Shown one piece after another: positions 48,421 to 61,080 of a stretch of 64,000 bases of DNA. A program made the position numbers and the translations under genes. Position 1 is the stretch's first letter, and each line of letters begins with the position of its first letter. The DNA comes from Austropuccinia psidii (taxonomy: Eukaryota > Basidiomycota > Pucciniomycetes > Pucciniales > Sphaerophragmiaceae), in assembly GCA_023105745.1 (NCBI GenBank), contig JALGQZ010000004.1, positions 34,180,437 through 34,244,436 on the forward strand, read 5' to 3'. The notes below the pieces were generated by a model. The model was given only the letters and a program-made list of their open reading frames with translations. It was not told the DNA's origin and did no database searches.

Positions 48421-48769
48421 TGATGGATGAAGAAGGCCAGAGGTGATCTTCATATTTGTATTGATTTTCCTTGCTTTGGATCAAGGCATTATTATATGGA
48501 TGAAGAAGTATAGATGGACTGTAAGCTGTTTGGTCAGATTGTCCAAAATGGAGTGTAGAAGAATATGTTGTACAGGTATGAATTGTGAGTACTCATTTGT
48601 GTTAGGTTTCAAGCTGAAAGTCCAGATGCATGGGATTTGGTCAAAGTACCAGGGACTAAGTTAAAATGCCATGGGATTTACACATAAAAAACCCAGGATT
48701 TAGTGTTGGGATTTGGGTTCCAAATCCCGCATTATTTTAAGGTGGGATTTGTTGACTTTAGAACCCCCT

Positions 48770-49335
48770 ATTATACTCATAGGAATTTCATTCTTGATAT
48801 ATAAAAAATGGTATCATTGATATAATGAAAATTTTATAATTAGATATGAGAATAATTCTATCACTCAAATGAGAATTATATCAGAATAATTAGATATATA
48901 TTAAGATAATTTAGCTCTCATATTAAAGATATCAAAACTCAACTTTTAAAATAGTAAAATAGTGAATTTTTTGTTTTCCTTATTTTATACAAATGATATT
49001 TAGCACCAATCCAATTATTCAATCGTTTCAAATAAGCAAAGAAGCCTCTTTTTTATTTAAGGAAAACAAAATCCTTCTTTGCCAATAAAAATTCCATAGA
49101 TAAATAAAATTGTTTATTGATTTGGGGGTTTGGGAAAATAAGATCGCATTTTTTCCCTCAGAAATGCACCAGATAAACATCCCCATGGACTTGAAAGATA
49201 TATATCAATGTCAAGTTTAGTTTATGAAGAATCTATAAAAATATAAATGAAATCCATTAGTATGACTGTGACATGTAAGATAGTTTTCAAAGTTGAAATA
49301 AAAGGGCCCTAATACTAATAAATAGTGGTGATTAG
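48770..49335. other. AT-rich spacer, nothing recognised
   Basis: Short AT-rich stretch between the right Harbinger terminus and the solo LTR. ATTAG at 49331-49335 is the putative left target copy of that LTR. Confidence 0.6.
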
Positions 49336-50879
49336 TGTAAGATTTGTCTATGTGACTTCTTCTTATACTATTACTATTGAATATTACTATTTTTTTTCCT
49401 ATTGAATACAATAAACAAACTAAACATAAAAATAAATAGATAATCAATTGGGTATTATATCTTTTACTTGTCTTACACTACCAGTGATTATAGTAGTAGG
49501 AATTAGTTGACTTCTAAAATAAATTACAAGAGATTTTCATAATAAAACTCATTAAGATAAAATGAAATTATTTTGATTAATAATCCTCTTTTGTGAGAAT
49601 AATACTTATAAATTGATTGAGAAAAATACAAAATTTAGCAAAAAAACATCAATAATTCAATAAATCACTCACTGCTACCCAGAATAGATCTTGAAAAGAT
49701 CTGGAAACTGTCACAAATTCCTTCCAGATTGAAGAAAAGTGAAATCTTTCAAAAAGGACTCTGACACCAGATAAAAGACTTATTAATTATCTAAGGTTTC
49801 AGATCACAATTTACCAATATAGCAGGAAGGTTAGTTGATGGATTCTTTGTGGAATTAAGGAGCCAAAAAGTTGATTTAAATCAGTGATACAACCATCAAA
49901 GCTAAAATACTATTGGAAATAGTAATATTATTTTATTTCTTGTCACTCTTTCTGATTTGGAGAGATAAAAGTAATTAATATCTATTAATTCCTAAGGCTT
50001 ACTGAAGGTATTGAATATTTACTTATCTGAATGAATGATAATGATGATTAGTTCAAAAAACAGAAATAGTATACTATTTTTAAGTCTAAAAAGGAATGCA
50101 GAGGCATGAAATAGATGAATCTGAAAGACCAATGAGTAAAAAGGCAATCAAACCTTTTGTGTTAATTATTAAATCACTTTTTGTCATGTGGAATTATTAT
50201 TATTACCTAGTAAAGTGATTTTACATGGGTACCAACCCATTTATGGTTAAAAAATAATTAGTTGACCTCAGTAAATCTACTTTTATCGAAGGGTATTGGT
50301 AAACCCATGTAAGAAATTTGATAAAAACATGTAAGCCCTTAAATGTTCTTTCCATAAATTGGTAAAAACATCTAAGGGGTGCCCTGGGCCCATTTTAAAT
50401 TAAAATGAAGCAAAAAACATGTATTGGTCCAAAAGCTTCCAAAACCTCCAAAAAAGCCCCTTAACCCAATTTTTTCACTTTTTTTTCACATCCCCCAGAA
50501 CAAAAACAAAAAAAGATCAAAACCCCAAAGAATGCACATTATCCCCCCAAAAAAAGAATATATTTTTTTCAAAAAACTGCATTACAAACCAAATTTTGCA
50601 AAGATTTGCACACTTATTTTTCTTTTTTTCCCACAAGGACTGCATTTTCCTCCAAAAGAAACTGCCTCCAAGCCTCTAAAATTACATTTTTTTACCTTCC
50701 CTCTTCTATTGATCTTAAGCTCAAACCTCTTCAATTCACCTTTTCCAAATGTTTTTGACTTTTGAAACCTTTTATCCCTTCTTTTTTACATTTTAAAAGG
50801 TTATTTCCTCATTCCAAATCCCCCTTTTTGAATGTATACATCTCTTTCACCATATAATGCTTCATCCCCCACTGAAGGT

Positions 50880-52433
50880 GAGTTTCAGACCCTTGAGCTT
50901 CTTTGGAAGAATGTGCATAATGTTGCCAGGGAACCGCAGTATTCTGTGTCAACCTTGAGGTCCAATATGACCAACAACCAAATTGGAAGAGGTTGTGACA
51001 GGTCTGGGACCCAAAATCCCCACAAAAATACCTCCAAAACATTCACTTAAAGAAATTTTGACTGTCCATTTAGACTTTATGACAGAAAATATGCCAAGAG
51101 TATCACCTGGACTCTTAAGGTGAAAAATCCTGAACACAGCCATGATGAAACTGAATATATAATGGCACCTCCTACTTTTAGAAAATTCAATGAGCAAGAA
51201 ACATCCCAAATAGCTCAAATTTATGAATCACTGCTCATTACAAGGCAAATTCGGGCCCAATTATGCAGTCAGAGGGAGTCTGAAAGGCCTGCAATCCTTC
51301 AAGACATTTAAAATCAACTCAAGAAAATCAAGAAAGAAGGCCCATTGATGCTCTTATTGACACCCTCAAAGAAGAACATTTGGTGTTTTCCTCTGCAAAG
51401 GATCCTGAGGGAAAAATTAACTTCTTGTTCTTCACTCAACCCCTTTCCATAAAAATCCTTCATTTCTTTCCTCATGTGATTCTTATGGATTGTACTTGTA
51501 AAAAAGTAAAAATGCCTGTTTTTCATATTGTTGGATTCAGCTCAACAAACAAGAACTTTTCCAGGGCTTTTTTTGTTTGATGAAGAATGAAATTGAACCC
51601 TCATATACTTGGGCATTGAATCAATACATAGAAAAAGTTCCCAAAAACACCAATATTTTTCCCCCTCAAGTTATTGCTATTGAAAGGTATTTGGCCTTGA
51701 ACAATTCTCTTAAGAAGCTCTTCCCAGACTGAAAAGTAATGTTATGAGTTAGGCACATCAATAAAGATGTATCTTCCAATTGCATGAAGAAAATTGGTCA
51801 TGGAACTGATTTTGAAAATTTCATGGGCCTTTGGAATTTAGTAATATACTTTTATTTTTCACTTTTTTTCTTATTATTGTTTTTATTAATGACTTTTGGA
51901 TTCATTTCTCAGGTTATGTATTCATCCACTGAAAATTCTTCCAAATATAACTGGAAGAGGCTTCAAAAGCAAGTCAAAAATCCTGAAGTATTGAAATATT
52001 TGGAAAAACCTGGCTTCCTCTAAAGGGGTATCATTTGCCATCCTTGGCCAACTACAACTTCCATCTGGGTGTGGGCTCCACCTCAACAGTTGAAGGTGCC
52101 CATGCCATGGTTAAAATTTGGCTTCAAATGTCCACTGGTACTCTCCTGAAGGTAGTTAGGGCTCTCCACATGTATTTCAAGAAACAATTTGTTGAAATAA
52201 TAAACAGAATCTCAAAAGAAATTATTTTCCATATCAAGAATTTTCCTCAACACATCTGTGCTCTCAATTGCAAGATGTCTCCTTATGTCTTTCAGATGTC
52301 CTTCAAAAAGAAATTTCCCCCAACAAAAAATACAACAATTATAAGGGCATTCCTTGCAAGCACAAGACCCAAGAGGAATCTACCAAGCGCTAAAGGCTTC
52401 AGATATCAGACTTCTATCCTCAGTGGCATTTGA
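50880..52433 (+). pseudogene. MULE transposase relic (FAR1-type DNA-binding plus DDE domain)
   Basis: Order: a FAR1/WRKY-GCM1-like part (CDRSG near 50995; CPFRLYDRKY near 51063; WTLKV...EHSHD to ~51150); helical linker; and the transposase core with FFPHVILMDCTCKK (near 51470), the MPVFHIVGFSS stretch (near 51510) and a VIAIERYLAL string (near 51675), where most MULEs have an Asp. A HINKDV block follows (51752-51770), then an intron at 51841-51912 (GTAATA...CTCAG) and SSTEN. The later STSTVEGAHAMVK (~52080-52118) is the MULE C-terminal motif. Stops and at least two frameshifts (for example near 51730 and 52020) interrupt it, so this copy is dead. Confidence 0.85.
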
Positions 52434-53229
52434 ATTTACCTGTTAGAATTTCATTATCTTCAAATTCTTAGTTTTTTGTCTTATTAACTGATTTTCTTTG
52501 TAATATTCTTCTCAAAATTGCTATCAAGGTGACCATCAAAGTATTGAGAAAGAAAGAAATAATGAAGCCAATAAAATAACTTAAGATATTGGGGAAGACC
52601 GTTTTCAAAGACCAATGGTAAAAATAACCCCAATTCTTCAACATTTTCAAGATGTTTTGGCTGTAAAAGTCCCTTTTGATCAAATTTCCAAGAGGAAATG
52701 GGATAATCAATATTATGAAGACCCACTAGAATGCAAAGATATCTGTGGAAGACCTCAAGGAGCGAGAAAAAAGAGTCCCTAAAGATTTTAAATCATTGAA
52801 ATACAATTCAAGAGAATATGAAGACCCTCATCAAAAGTGGAAAGCACAACAACATCAAGATCACAGTCAATTGAACCCTATCAAATTATGGAAATGGATT
52901 CATCTGAAGATTCTGAGGCCTCATTATCCAAAATCCATAACTTCATCAGATTAACTACCCTCAGAAACTGAATTGAATGAATATGGAAAATAAGTAGTCA
53001 CCCTTGGAAGGTGTAGAAGATTGGAAATAGGTAGCAAAACCTCAAAAAGAAAGTCCCACAAGCCTGCAAAAACTTTGAAAATATATGATGCAATTGACTT
53101 GACCTGTGAGAATTGCCAAAGCAATTATCACACAATTGATGAATTCTCAAATCTCTTTGTGATTTTATGATTCATTTTAATATTGATTAATTTTTTTGAC
53201 CTATGGTGTACCTGCTTCAGAAGACTTTC

Positions 53230-53800
53230 CAAGGTTTATTATTAAATACACCTTCAAGCCCATCAATGTCCAGGGTGATGGAAACTGTGGTTACAGATTA
53301 GTATCCCATTAAATTTACAAGACTCAAGATCAATGGGTTGATGTCAGAGATGACTTGTCTGAGGAAATTAAAAAAAATAAAGACCTTTATGAAGCCATGA
53401 ACACTTTGATTCCCTCAGTATCCTCTTATTTGGTCATAATTGAGTTGTATGAAGATGTTGGAAAGGCACCAAAGTGCAAGTGGATGTCCATGCCTGATAT
53501 GGGGGATCCAATTGCAAATAAGAATCAAATAATATTCTTTTTTTATTACAAAGTCCAATATTTCTCTTTTTCCCTTATTTATTTCCTCCAAATGATAATA
53601 CACTCATTTTCATCTCTTTCTTGGATAGCTTTTCTCATCTTGTTCCATTGTATATCATCATTTCTAAAGATTAACCAGTCCCCCCATTATTGTGAATTGG
53701 GAATTTAATTACCAACCACAAGTTCCGGGGTGGGAAGATAAATTTAAGAAGCACAGGATGCTATATTTGTCCAATCTTCCTCCCTCCTCAGAAAAAACAA
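53230..53800 (+). pseudogene. OTU-like cysteine protease domain in the MULE
   Basis: In one frame INVQGDGNCGYRLVSH (53262-53309) shows the OTU signature with the catalytic Asp (53277-53279) and Cys (53286-53288). It is followed, after a stop, by IYKTQDQWVDVRDDLSEEI, typical of the next OTU helices. The C-terminal catalytic His is not clear; an intron or decay covers that part (after 53520). OTU proteins cleave ubiquitin chains. The domain lies about 800 bp after the transposase core, on the same strand and before the terminal repeat, so it is probably the C-terminal part of the same protein or a second MULE gene. Confidence 0.7.
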
Positions 53801-55491
53801 ACTATTTCGGAGGTTGAATCAGATTAATTGAATTTTGTATATACAATTTATGCCAATTATTCTCCTCCCCAGTCCTATTGATTGCTTAAATCCCACCTCA
53901 GTCTCATTTTTTATAAAACATGTGGCACTTTTGTACTTAAAAATAGTCATATTACAAACATGAAAAAAATCATACCATGTTGGACCTTTGCTTGTCCCAC
54001 CAAAAATAAAATGCAAAATCATGGGATTCTAGTTTCTGGCTTTCAAGATTGAAACCTTAATGCAAAAGAAATTCAAAAAATTTCATAAGTGGGAAAGTTT
54101 TCAATGAATTTTTAAAAAATATGCCATTTTGCCAAATTGGAGATATTTGGCAAAAAATGGAAACATTTGGGTATCTTGATATCCCATGTTGGAAAAATTA
54201 TTGCAAAAAAATAAAATAAAAAAATCCAAAAAACTGAGCCTGAGGAATATTTCTTAAGAAAATAGGTCACTTAAGTGTTTTGGCCATCAATTGGTAAAAA
54301 CACATACGTTTATGGTAAAAACATGTAAGGGCTTACATGTTTTTACTAAAAGCTTACATGGGTTTACCAACACCCTTATTTAAAAAGAAACATTTCTCTC
54401 CCAAAGGTATCAATTTTATTTGGAATTTCATAACAGTTTGCATTTTCTGTTAATTCTTGAGGATTCAGTATTTCACATGAAATCATCAGAAATGTACTGT
54501 AAGTAGAGCTTTTAGCTTGCATTGTGAATTTGTGATTATTTGAAATTTTATTGTGTATTATCCTTTCATAAATTGGTTCCAAAATCTTGATAAATATTCA
54601 TTAATAATTATATTTTCATGAATTTTAGAAGTTTTACCACATTTTCTACATAGTACAAGGAAATAGTATAGTGGCAACTTGTTTCCATGAGTTAACTCCA
54701 AGTATAATAGTCTAAAAAGGGATTTGATTACTCTTTTTTGGATTCTACATATAAAAGAATTAAGAATAGACATGGCCAAAGGAATCAGAGTTTGTCATTA
54801 CTTCCTTGTCACATCAATATGGAAGCTTATTTTCTATTTTCTCATGATTCAATAGGACTTACATATAGTAGAAAGTTCCCCAAGAGTTTTTGATTAACTA
54901 ATTGGTTTATATCAACTATATATACAATCTTCAGGACTGGCTACACCTCAGAGGCCTCAAAAATTGGGGTAACCTGGCTCTCTTTGATGCCTTTTCCCCC
55001 CTTCAGCTTTTTGCACATCAAACATAGCAATTCAGGTAAAAATACCAATATCAACTATGGTTGTATCAAAACTTCATCTATCAATTTGAGAATTTTGAAT
55101 TTCAAGAACATGAATAACATCAGTCTTAGTGTATATATAACATGGTAACATTAAGAATCCCATTATTTTGGCATGAAATTGAAATGAAAAAAATTCACGA
55201 TTCTTCTGTGTGGTACTTATGATGAGGTGTTGAATTATTTTACATATGACCAATTCATAGAGTTGAATTAAGCTTATTTAATCTATGGGGCTACCCCCAA
55301 GTAAATCTTTTTGTAGAATCCAAACATGGCCTCAAATCTCTGCTTTTATGTACTCAAAAAAAGCTATCTATATTTTTATTTAGGAAAAGAAGGGATTGCT
55401 AGTATGCACATGATTTATGGATTTTGAATACTTAAAAAGTTATTTGTGGGATATTTGGGTATGTAAAACATACCTTCAGGCTCACCATGAG

Positions 55492-56956
55492 TCTGTTGAA
55501 AGCCCTAGTTTCCCTAATTTTCTATTGGGCTACAATAAGAATTGAAATAATTCCTAAAATTGTGATTATATCCTTGATAATGTAAGGGCTAACTAAGTAT
55601 ATTAATATGAATAAGATGATAACATTATTAGGGTTCCTTCTAGGAGGTAAAGCCTCTCTTTATCTTAATTCTCAAAGGAAAGACATGGAAGTCTTCTTTA
55701 CAAATTGATATAGTGAATATTTTTACTTGGGTGGTAGGATTGAGGTTTAACACGACAGCAACCATGTGCCTTGAAACTCAGATGTGGCTCTGAAACCACA
55801 TATTTTGTTTCACTAGAGGAGGGCTCAGAGGCTTTATACAATCCGGGACATTACCAATTATTTAAATAACATTCCTGGATGACTTTGATTGGTCATGGAA
55901 TGATTAATAAAGGTGTAAACATCATTTTCCTTAATTTTTTTTAGAAAGTATGACACACAAAATAAATATTCATAATAAAATTCATAAATAGTAACCCAGA
56001 AGTATTAAAAATGGAAATAGCATATACAAACCATGCAGCTTCACTCTTAACTACTCTGTCAGTGGAAATATTTCATTTTTAATAATTGAAAGTCTTATAT
56101 TTAACTTTTTATATTGAGGTATGTTACTCTCATAGGGAATATCTTAGAGCCATAGTCTTTTTAATAGGAGAAGACATCATTTTATTATTAGTGATAGATA
56201 TATAATATAGAATATATGTTATAAGCCTTTAGTTATGGGCTTCCAGCTTCCAGAAGAATACTATTTTAGTGATAAACATGTTCATTTTTATGAATTCTTG
56301 CTATTGTTTTTTGATGAAAAGACTTATTCTCTTCCCATCCTTATACAATAAGCCTGGATAATTTTATGACTTTCTGCAGAAGAATATTTTCTAACCCCAC
56401 AACCCAAAAATTACCCAAATAAATTACTTCAATTGTCAAATATTTGAAAACAGCTGTTTTATAAAGACTCAGAATCCAGGACTCTTCTGATGCAGTGTCT
56501 CATGATTATAAACAATCAGAATTAATTCAATCCTTCCCTTAAATTTCTAAAAATATTAGAGCTCATCTAGAAACTTATGGATAAGTCATAACATTATCTC
56601 AGAACACATTAGAGAAATGGGGGCCTGTTTTTTTGGAAATGTGACCTAATTTGAAAGCGCTGAAAGGGATTCTTGCTACAAAAAGAGTTTGTTCACTTTT
56701 TTATTTATTCACAATAGTTTTGAATATGGTTTCTTCCCATGGGAATACCCCCCTTTCCCTTATACCTATCTTGGTGTCAGTTGGCGACAAGGGTTTGTTC
56801 TAGTGAGCTGTTAACATAACCCCTTAGTCAGGACAAATCTCAATACAGGAAGGGAGACTGTGTTTATCTTTGAACCCTAGATTCTTAAAAGTTCTCCTCA
56901 TTTCAAAACTCATTGCCATAGCTTCCTCTAACTTTCTATTTTTTTCCATAAATTTA
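55492..56956. other. AT-rich stretch, no gene seen
   Basis: No open frame or repeat that I recognise. It separates the solo LTR from the second MULE fragment. Confidence 0.55.
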
Positions 56957-57380
56957 GGGTGTTGGTAAAAACATGTAAGGGGTGCCCTGGGCCCCTTTTT
57001 AATTAAAAATGAAACACAATTGGGACTGTATTGGGCCAAAACATGCCCAAAAGAGGTTTTTTCCCCACAAAACCTCTCTAACTCCAAATTGTTTCAGATT
57101 TTTTTGCCCAGCCCCCCAAAAAAAACAAGCCCAAACACCCCAATAATCCACATTATCCCCACCCCAAACTATTGTTTTGTTTGGAAAAACAGTATTACCA
57201 AAGCCATTTTGCAAAGCTTTTCACATTTTTTTTTCTTTTTTTCCCCCAAAGACTGCATTTTCCACCACAACAACCTGCTTTCAAGCCTCTCAATTTTCAA
57301 TTTTTTACCTTCCCTCATCTATTAATCCCACATTTAAACCACTTTATTTCACTCTTAACCACTTCTGTTCAGCTCTAGCG
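56957..57380 (+). mobile_element. MULE 5'-end fragment
   Basis: It starts GGGTGTTGGTAAAAACATGT and continues AAGGGGTGCCCTGGGCCC, matching the left end and internal 50345-50400 of the MULE. Further matching blocks include ATCCACATTATCCCC and AAAGACTGCATTTTCC. No matching right end was found. It is a truncated relative, possibly cut by the copia element that follows. Confidence 0.7.
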
Positions 57381-57419
57381 GAATCTCTGATTGAGAATTC
57401 TCAAGTGAGAACTTTTTAG

Positions 57420-60400
57420 AAACACCCTTAGTGCTATATGAAATTTATTTTATTTGGTTACTTCCAATATCAGTCTTCCAGATGTGAAAAATTCTTATCA
57501 CTCCCTTAATAATCATTCTATTAAATATTCTTGTTCATAAATCATCAATAATGGAAACAAGATTTTTGCAGCACTCAGAACAATCTCACAATATTTAAGC
57601 ATCCCCTTAACCTTGGAAAAACTCTGTTGGCTATTGAACCTCTTAATGGTCCTCTTTATGGTAATAAGATCAGTACCCTTTGTGAATTTGTTTGGTAACT
57701 CACTTTTGGGATAAAATAACTTTTTTTATGAGAAACCCATATTTCCACCAATGCACCTCCCTTTATAGATCAGAAGAAATTCTTAATATAGCTCAAAAGC
57801 TATCTGATAAGCTCACCCATAGTGAAAAAAATGAATATTTTTAGATTTCAAAGCTTGATTATTCAAATACTACAAAAAAAAGAGTAAAACTTCTTTCAAT
57901 GAATCCTCTTCATCTATATTCTCTCCACATTTTCCTAAAAAAACTTATTATTCTCGTCCATGTGGAAATAACCCATTTCTCATTTATCAGATGTGTGGAA
58001 GAAGAAATGGCTAACCCCCTGAAACCCATGTTTATATTTTTGGAAATCTGGGGCCTGGGGTGACTTAACCTTTGGCTTAATTCAAAGAATCAAAACCCTT
58101 TGTTAACTCATACCAGAAGAAATCATAAGTATACAGGATAGGTGCCATACCATTTATATAAAATAATAAAGAACGACTTTATTTTGGAGAAACTCATTGG
58201 GCCATAGGATATAATTCTCTGTTTCTTACTCTTTTAAATTATTAAATGAGTCTATTGGCTGTTCCTGAACATCAATTTCATGTATTTTCAATTGGAAATG
58301 GACAACTAAATACCTCTGACGATTGTCTTTTATTTCATGATGTGTTTTTTTGTTGCCATTACAGTAGTAATCTTAACTATTGGTCATCCTATATTTCAAG
58401 TTTTAATTTAATGCTTCTCCAAAAACCAATTCTTTATTTGAAAACTATGTAATATATCCTCTTATACCTGCCTGCTTATCCTATATGTTCCCCTAATTCT
58501 CCCCTATTAATTTCATTACAAAACCATCTCCTACTCCTGTCAATTTAAAGAATTTTGTGAACCAATTATTGGGCCATTTATTTATTAGAAATAGAAAATA
58601 TCCTTCTAAATCTTATGCCACTGATAGATTTTATCCCTTTAAATTTGAGAAAATTGGTATTTGTTACCCATTCTCCATTTCTCAAAGCACAAATAAACCT
58701 GTTTATTCTCTTTCATGAAAAGGAGTTTATGGACTATGTTATGCTATTGGTCCATTGAATCTCAGTTTTGGTAATGAAAAATGTACATTTACCATTAAAG
58801 ATCAATTTTACAGGATATTAATTGTAATTATACTGGCTGACAATTCTGAAGAAAAGAAAAATTGAAAATCTGGATCCTTCAATTTCTGAACATTACAGCA
58901 TTTGAACTCAAAGTGGTCTGAACCAATAGTTGTGCAGAGTTTTTCAATTATTTTTTTTTGGTGATTTTCTTTCAAGAACAAGCTATTCTTTCTAATATCT
59001 TGATTCCTTATGAGAATCACCAGAATGGAAAAGCGGAACTTACTGATAGGGCCAAATTAGAAATTTCCAGAAATTTCTCAATAGCCAAAAATCTCAAATA
59101 TTATCCTTTATAGTTTTACTTCAAGAATTAATTTTGGATGTCAAATTTTACATTGCAAGAAGACAGACATTAAAAGAATTATGAAATTTTTCGCAAGAAA
59201 AATCCAATCCTCTTACCACTCCATAAATTTGGCGCCAAAAATTTCATACATGATCATCAATCAGTATTGGAACAAAATTTTGGAAAGAGTGGCCATCAGT
59301 TATCATCTTGGTGTGTTCCTAGACCCGAAAGGCTGGCTCTTTTGGATCTCTAATAAGTGGAAAATAATAAGAGCTTAAATATTAAGCTGAATGGAGAAAA
59401 TTCATTTTCGTATTGAAAACGAGCTGAGGCCATGTCCATAAAGGTTAATTATGGGCTTGATTTATATATTATTCAGAAAATATAACAGAAAGCTTCCCTT
59501 ATTTATTCAATCAAATGGATCATGACCTTGCCGATGTTATTCCAACAAGTTATATATATCCATTATAATTAAACAAAAAGGAAGAATGGCATGGTTCCAT
59601 AAGAGATTAACTGAGAACTATGAAAGAAGAAGAATTATTTTAAATTATTTATATAGGGTATCCTCTGAGAGAGGTCCCAAATGCAGATCTAATAATCACT
59701 TAATGGGCTCTTGTTAATAAAAGAACCCCCAATCAATATAAATCTTATCTTGTAGCTAGAGTTTTTAAGATAATTCATGGTATCAACTTTGAAGAAACAT
59801 TTTCACAAAAAATAAATAACCTTTGATTATATTCTTTGTTTTTTATTTCTTTCACCAAGAAATTGTATATCAGAACCTTTGACATCAAGGTAGCTTTAAT
59901 TGATATTCTTATTTATGAAAAAGTTCATTTATGAAGCTTTAAAGGCCTTTAACCTCCTCTGCACACAATATCAAAAAATTAAGAAAGCTCTTCATGGAGC
60001 TAAATCAAATTGGCCAGGTTCTTGTGGATGCACGTGAAATCAATTATAGAGTGCATTGACTTTTTTGGGAATTAGGGCGATCAAAGAGCTTGCCGTTTCA
60101 ACTCCGGAAGAGGCAGCGCACTTTCCTGGAGTCATGCTTATTATGGGGCCCTTGAAAGGTCATAAAAAGAAGTGTTGAATCAGATATCCGATAGGCTTAA
60201 TAGTACACTGAAGATTAATGAGATGGTGAGGTCTCAGGATTTGTGAAAATCTCTATTACTCCCATAAATAATGTTTACAAAGACCACCAGGGTCAGCTTA
60301 TTGACAAGTTAACTGAATTAAAGACAAGTGACATCAATGCAATATCAAATCAAACAGATTGACCATCATCAACAAAGATTATCTGCTGAGGAGCTGAATT

Positions 60401-61080
60401 ATCTTTTACATTGCACAAGGATTCCGGCCTGAAATAGCATATACCGTCAACTACCTTGCACATTCTTCGGTTGTAATCGATTCCTCTCATTGAAAGAAGT
60501 TTGAGAGCCTAATAGATTATCTTAAACACAAAATATATTCATATCAGGTTAATATAACTCTAATTTTCTGAAATTATCGGCCGATGCCAATCGGAGAGGA
60601 GACGGGAATTAATTCACCCATGGGTTGTTCCTGATTCACGGGAAAACACTTATCCCTTATAAATGAAAGATATAGCTAATGGGGCTGGATCTACTGCTTA
60701 AGAGGAATACATTTTTCTCTATTTTTCTGAAAAAGAATGACTTTGAATTATCAGGTTATTCCATTCAATTCTAACAGACACTGTTTCTACCTTTCTCTCT
60801 GATAACAAAACTGCAATTAGAACAGCAACATATTCTGTAATTAGAAAAAACATAGAATATTATGCAAGAATTTAACCTTGTCAATGAATATTTGGTCAAG
60901 GAGAAAGTTAGTTTGAAATAACTTTCCACAAAGGAGAAACTTTCTGATATCCTTACCAAAACCTTGGGTCAACTCAATAGGAGGAAGTTGGTTTTGAAGG
61001 GATTTCCACAAAGGAGAAACTTTCTAATATCTTTCCCAAAGGCTTCAGTAAACATAATGTGAATGATTTTGGTGTGGTCG
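57420..61080 (+). pseudogene. Second copia element relic, gag-pol
   Basis: Many stops and shifts, but the order is clear. A gag-like part includes EEILNIAQKLSDKLTHSEKN (about 57773-57832). A protease-integrase linker follows (VPEHQF...GQLNTSDD, about 58258-58325), then integrase (DQFYRILIV near 58800; NHQNGKAEL near 59018; GVFLDPKGWLFWIS near 59313). Reverse transcriptase follows (LVARVFKIIHGINFEETFS near 59750-59806; DIKVALID near 59880), then RPEIAYTVNYLA near 60427 and an RNase H/end region with ILTKTLG near 60948. An 80-bp tandem duplication occurs at 60924/61004. LTRs were not delimited. Confidence 0.8.

Larger units (their letters stand above)
32447..48769 (+). mobile_element. PIF/Harbinger DNA transposon, split by a Ty3 insertion
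   Basis: The terminal inverted repeats match: AGGGGGTGTCAAAG..ACCAAATCCCAC on the left, and the reverse complement of the right end reads AGGGGGTTCTAAAG..AACAAATCCCAC. A 3-bp target duplication ATT flanks them (32444-32446 and 48770-48772). Without the Ty3 insertion the element is about 5.9 kb. It holds a DDE nuclease relic on the plus strand and, on the minus strand, an unrecognised gene and a Myb/SANT-like gene with a coiled-coil end. Nuclease plus Myb-like protein is the standard Harbinger pair. Confidence 0.85.
50291..54375 (+). mobile_element. Mutator-like element (MULE) with terminal inverted repeats
   Basis: The left end GGGTATTGGTAAACCCATGT and the reverse complement of the right end (GGGTGTTGGTAAACCCATGT) start inverted repeats of roughly 65-70 bp with AACATGTAAG subrepeats. 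The flanks TTATCGAA (50283-50290) and TTATTTAA (54376-54383) fit a decayed 8-bp target duplication. The interior encodes a MULE transposase relic and an OTU-like domain. It is inserted in the solo Ty3 LTR. Confidence 0.85.
49336..55486 (-). mobile_element. Solo Ty3-family LTR interrupted by a MULE
   Basis: It starts TGTAAGATTTGTC and ends GGCTCACC, matching both edges of the Ty3 LTR family. The middle is interrupted by the MULE at 50291-54375; without it the LTR is about 2.06 kb. The flanks ATTAG (49331-49335) and ATGAG (55487-55491) look like an imperfect 5-bp target duplication. No internal Ty3 sequence is adjacent, so it is a solo LTR left by LTR-LTR recombination. It is the most diverged family member here. 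Confidence 0.8.

Noticed and set aside
50419..50765. Two overlapping frames of 86 and 113 codons at the MULE left end, and similar frames at 57020-57419
   Set aside because: They come from pyrimidine-rich, A-tract-rich terminal sequence shared by the two MULE copies and have low-complexity composition. They are not protein-like.
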